A DNA stretch of 64,000 bases from Stipa capillata (taxonomy: Eukaryota > Streptophyta > Magnoliopsida > Poales > Poaceae). The position numbers and the translations under genes are program-made. Below the pieces are notes generated by a model. That model worked only from the letters and a program-made list of their open reading frames with translations, ran no database searches and had not been told where the DNA came from. The stretch covers positions 124,001 to 188,000 of the forward strand of contig JAGXJF010001838.1 in NCBI GenBank assembly GCA_019208055.1, given 5' to 3'. Positions 59,501 to 64,000 of the stretch are shown piece by piece. Positions within the stretch are counted from its first letter, which is position 1. The number at the start of each line of letters is the position of its first letter.

Positions 59501-60345
59501 CACTTCTGAAATTGCAGTTCTGAAAATTGAAATGCATGTGAAATGGATGTGAAATGAATGTGTATTTGTGGAATTTCACATCTGTAATTGTTCAGTTTCG
59601 GAAATTCTGAAATGCAGTTTATGAAATGGCTCTCAAATGCATTGAAATTGCACTGAAATTGGAACTGAAAATACAGTTTCCTGCAATTGAAAAACATATG
59701 TAATTATTCAGTTTCAGCCATTTCTGAAATGGTTCATTCTCTGAAATGGTAGTGTTTGAAATCTATCAAATTGTAATTTCTGAAATTTGCACTGAAATGG
59801 CTCTGGAAAATTTCTGAAATGCAGTGTAATCGCTCTGAAAATGGAACTGAAATACATTTTTGTGTAATTGAAACACATATGTAATGGTTCAGTCTTGAAA
59901 TTCAAAATTTCTGAAATGGTTCAGTTTCTGAAATGACTCTGAAATAGCATTTCTGAAATGTGTTCTAAAATTGCATTTCTGAAATTGCACTCAAATCATG
60001 TTTGCAACAACTGAAATTATACTGAAATAACGTGTAGAAAAACTGAAATGATATTTGGAAAAACCGAAATTACACTGAAATGATGTTTAGAAAAACTGAA
60101 ATTGCAGTGAACTGATGTTTAGAGAAACTGAAATTGCACTGAATTAATGTTTACAAAAACTAAAATTGAACTGAAATAATATTTACAAAAACCAAATTTG
60201 AGCTGAAATAATGTTTTCAAAATTTGAAAATGAACTGAAATAATGTTTACAAACACTGAAATTGAACTGAAATAATGTTTACAATATTTGAAATTGAATT
60301 GAAATAATGTTTACAAAAACTGAAATTGAGCTGAAATAATTTGTA
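59500..60345. repeat. Degenerate array of CTGAAATTGCACTGAAAT-type units
   Basis: Short CTGAAAT words are densely repeated. From about 60010 they settle into units near 30-32 bp (TGAAATAATGTTTACAAAAAC), with roughly ten copies. The array is AT-rich and noncoding. Confidence 0.8.
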
Positions 60346-60350
60346 GCCGA

Positions 60351-60512
60351 TTTCATCGTGTTTCATATAAGTTTCACTCTGGTTCACTTTGGTTTCATCG
60401 TGTTTCATGTGAGTTTCACTCTGGTTCACTCTGGTTTCATCGTGTTTCATATGAGTTTTACTCTGGTTCACTCTGGTTTCATCGTGTTTCATATGAGTTT
60501 CACTACTGTTCA
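60351..60512. repeat. 42-bp minisatellite, four units
   Basis: The units start at 60351, 60393, 60435 and 60477 with TTTCATCGTGTTTCAT and continue GAGTTTCACTCTGGTTCACT. Because 42 is divisible by three, the minus frame gives a repeating 14-residue HMKHDET-type peptide (60247-60546). I take this as an effect of the repeat. Confidence 0.92.
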
Positions 60513-60649
60513 GATTTAGCAGATTGGAATGTTTCACCATTTGCAATTTTGTGTTCTAAAGAACTCATTTAGCAGCAGGATAAGAGCAAATGGGCTATGA
60601 AGTACTAGGAGCTTTGTGGTTTTCAGAAGATTATGTGCAGCAACATTTT

Positions 60650-61040
60650 GAAACTTGGCCTAAGATTTTTTTTATATTTTCATAAAACAATTCTGAAACA
60701 TTATGGGAACATTGTTTTATTATTTCATACATTATGGAAAGATTAGTGAAACAATTATGAAACATTATGGAACAATTATGAAACATTGTTCCAGAGTGTT
60801 TCATATATGTTTTGTTGTGTTTCAGTGCATTACACGAATGTTTCAGTGTTTCATATATGTTTTGTGAAACAACTATGAAACATTATCTTACAATTATGAA
60901 ACATTGTTCCAGTATTTCATACATTATTTTAGTGTTTCATACATTATCAAAACATTACGGGAACAGTGTTTCAGTGTTTCAAACGATTATGGACCACAGT
61001 TTTCATGTTTCATCAAGTTTCGGGGAGTTTCAAACATTCA
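60650..61040. repeat. Degenerate GAAACATTAT / GTTTCAGTGTTTCATA repeats
   Basis: Both the word GAAACATTATGG and its inverse-like TGTTTCATA recur on one strand, so the region can form many small hairpins. It continues the TTTCA theme of the two arrays to its left. Confidence 0.7.
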
Positions 61041-62971
61041 GTTAAATATCAGATAATTTTTGGATGTGTTTTCAACCTATTAAATCGTGTTTAAATCAAA
61101 GTTTTCATCATAATTGACCAAGTTCATGATACAACAATATGAAAATACTCATTTCATTAAAATTGAATAATACCCTTTACAACAATACACTGATACAAAC
61201 TATTAGATTATATGAATCCTTGTCCATACAAATGATCAAGCAGGGACAGGGAAATCAGATGAATCATACATGATCAAACATTGCAGCAAAAAAAACACAA
61301 GGACCTTTTGCTCTTTTGCAGGAGCAATTTTTGGATCCAAGTGTTTTACTGCTGTTTTGCAGGTTTTGTAATTTGGAGTGCTTTTAGCAACCTCCTTGAG
61401 CTCTTTCTTTTTCCTCGGCGAGAACTGCACCGGCCTCATGAATCTCTTGTTATCACATGATTCTCTGCATCAATCTGTCACAGGAAAAAATAGTAAGGAA
61501 TCAGACTAGTACACCAAGATAAATTGGTTTAAGAGGTATACAGTCTTTTTAAAAACTGAACATATATAAACTCCAACCTACAAACTGAACATATATAAAC
61601 TGAAAATATGTATCTCATATCTCTCAGTTAACCAACAACTCCAACCTACAAGGGTACCAAGTGAACATATATATAAAAAATTGGAACCCCATGTTGCTTT
61701 GTAAAGGTTCTGTACATAGTCTATGAGCTGAGGATCCATACACACATATTTTAAAACTGAACATATATAAAAATTAGGAACCCCCATGATGTTTATTCGA
61801 ATGTGAGGATTTTGGAACCACAGCAATGTCGCAAATGAGCATATTCCTCAGCTAATCATTCGAACTTGCCATGGACAGGATTGTGTTAATGATGCACTGC
61901 TAGCACAATCTTAATTAGCATAGCAATGCTTGTAATTCCGAAGTACAGATGTATGTGTAAGCAGTTTAATTCTTAAAACCATATCTACGATTGCATATTG
62001 CATATCAACGTGTAACAAATGAAGAAAAAAAAGGCAGACTTGTACCGGACTTTTTGGAGCATGAAAAACAAGCGGATTAATCTCCATCATTAAACAGAAA
62101 TCAAGAACAACAAACTCGAGTATGAACAAATCAAGAGAAGTAGCAACGCAAATCCGATCCGGAGTTGATATCGGGAGGACGAAGATGGAGGCGGCAAAGC
62201 TCCAAGCTCGGGAGGAGCTCGCAGAACGCATGAACAAGAAATGGCCCAAAATTCATACGTCTTTTGCTCGGTTCTAATCAGGCTTCTTCTATTCGTCCCA
62301 ATATCAACTCGAACCCTACGGCCCTAAGTTACCTGCAAGAGATCCCAACGCAAACAAGATCAATGGATAAGGCGTCAAAATTCTTGAGGCGTCAAGGCCC
62401 TCCTCAAGCAAAGCACCAATAACATAAAGAAATCGCCTCAAGAAACACAAAAAAAGCATCTATCTCCGATTCATTCTACTCAGAATCCAACCACCAAAAC
62501 ACTCTAATCCCAAAGACGAGCCCAAGAAACGGATCAAAAAAGCACGAATGGCATTCAGGGGCGGACGTGAACCAACCAAATTTGCCCAGATTTCGCACTC
62601 CTCAGTTCAGATTTCTGCCTCCACAAATCCCGCACGCCAATCCTTACCCTTCCGCAGATCTACGAGAACTTAACAAAAGAAACGCATCAAGAAATGGCAC
62701 AAAATACACGCCGCATGTGGCGTCGGGGGTGGTGTTGCGGGGGACGGCGCGGACGCGGAGGGCCAGGGAGGCGCGGGCGCCGGCATGCGGCGCGGGCAGG
62801 CGGGCAGCAGGGTCGGCGCGGCAGGAGAGAGACGAGAGGCGTAGACGTCCCGACCTCGACCCTCAAGGCCGCCGCGGAGGAGTCGAGGCGACGGTACCCG
62901 CGGCGGGAGGCGGGGCAGCGGAGGAAGGTGTAGCAGCCGGGGGTAGGAGCTCCTCCATGGCCGAGAGAGAG

Positions 62972-63002
<31 letters not shown>

Positions 63003-64000
63003 TTGATTGACGGGAGAGATGGCAGGGAAGTGATAAAGTGAAAGGAGGATGGGACATAAGAGGTGAAGTGCATAGAAAAGGTAAGAATAGGATGAAATAC
63101 AAGGAAATACACGAGGATAGAATATGTACACACAAATCTTGATGCATGCTCAACGGTGATCTGGTGCACGGCATGTGGCGTGCACGTTAAAAAAGAGTTT
63201 CTGGCAGGTCCCTTGCAATTTTGAAGGACGAAACTATTGAATTGTCACAGTTTATTTCTTCGTGTAGGCACTTCAGCTGACATGTGGATTCAGTTTCATC
63301 GATCTTTCGTGATTTTTTGTTGTTCGATATCTTTCGCGATTTGGACAGCACATATATAGCATTTCAAATTTTTTTCCAAAAATTTACATATATAGAATTT
63401 TTGAATACCAAGTGCATTTCTGATTTCTGTGAAACTTTCTCCATTTCTGTGTCATCTGTGGAAGAGAAAAAAAAAGTCCGTTAGCCCTTTATCCTTGTCC
63501 CCTTTTCATACAATACAAAATGCGTCTCCTTTTGCACAGAGGATTGTAAGTGCATACAGCGCGTGAAATATTCTCAGAACTTTTTAAGTTTTAAAATGAA
63601 CTTCTTAATAAAAAAATCATGATCTCACGTGAGCTTGGGAGCCAAAAATCCTCGATTCTCCAATTTGAACTACATACGTGTGTGGCTAATGAACCATACG
63701 ACTACTACTTAACAAATCGCCCTTCCTTGATAATTAAACAGCTAGGTGTAGGATATACGAGATATATCTACACCCGATGTATAATTTATTCTTCGGTCAT
63801 TTCCACTGCATATTCATATGCATTATTCCCTCTTTTCAACGCATATATAAGCTTTACATGAAAACAACGCAATCTTTTTAGAACTACTTCAAAAGAGTTT
63901 TCTCAGGCCAGCTTAAAAAAGGCCTTCTAGTTATTTTGCCGAAACGTTTGAATTGCTATAGCTGTTCAAGAATGCAATTCATTGTTACATTAGCAAACAT
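61041..64000. other. Intergenic DNA, possible minus-strand gene start near 62.96 kb
   Basis: 62.69-63.0 kb is GC-rich. On the minus strand a (CT)n leader (63003-62979) precedes ATG 62958 (MEELLPPAATPSSAAPPPAA) with a frame of only 31 codons. Frames at 62249-61911 and 61439-61236 (minus) are unrecognised. These could be exons of one decayed gene, but there is no family signal. 63.1-64.0 kb shows nothing. Confidence 0.35.

Noticed and set aside
60247..60546. Repeat peptide gene with HMKHDET units
   Set aside because: Explained by a 42-bp DNA minisatellite with a length divisible by three; no start context or promoter. Kept only as a finding to test.

Overview
The window looks like repeat-dense nuclear DNA of a grass, most probably rice (Oryza). 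The reasons are Ty3/gypsy elements of the type common in rice, Stowaway MITEs with TA target sites, and a decayed copy of a rice tungro bacilliform virus-like pararetrovirus, a class described from Oryza genomes. No bacterial-style operons, rRNA or tRNA genes were seen. Species assignment is inference.

Layout. 1-12.6 kb: an AT-rich endogenous tungro-like virus on the minus strand (P1, P2, movement-protein and coat-protein parts of P3). It is split by a GC-rich non-autonomous Ty3/gypsy element (1397-9772, 5-bp target duplication AAATT). 12.6-19.5 kb: the 3' part of a LINE reverse-transcriptase gene, split by a 5.67-kb TG...CA element (13260-18929, duplication CCAAA). 20.3-20.8 kb: two MITEs. 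21.0-24.9 kb: a five-exon RING-H2 ubiquitin-ligase pseudogene. 25-32 kb: a MITE, a decayed Ty1/copia gag, degenerate tandem arrays, a 333-bp tandem duplication and a perfect 59-bp-arm palindrome. 34.6-36.6 kb: a MULE-type MITE beside a second LINE fragment that is split by a hAT-like element (8-bp duplication). 37.0-37.9 kb: the best candidate for a host gene, a COR27/COR28-like first exon preceded by G-boxes, an evening element and a TATA box. 38-46 kb: mostly featureless intergenic DNA with one MITE. 46.0-54.2 kb: a second copy of the non-autonomous gypsy family in the opposite orientation (duplication ATTCT). 54.4-57.5 kb: a GC-rich inverted-repeat pair. 59.5-61.0 kb: arrays of short TTTCA/GAAAT repeats.

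How parts relate. Both gypsy copies have the same plan: LTR, primer site overlapping the first ATG, gag plus protease, a noncoding spacer with a repeat pair, then a six-exon gene on the opposite strand, and the 3' LTR. No reverse transcriptase, RNase H or integrase was found, so mobility must depend on an autonomous partner. The conserved multi-exon antisense gene, with a putative gypsy-type 'Transposase_28' domain and a coiled-coil tail, is the most interesting system here. Nesting gives an order of events: the virus is older than gypsy copy 1, and the LINE is older than the 5.67-kb element.
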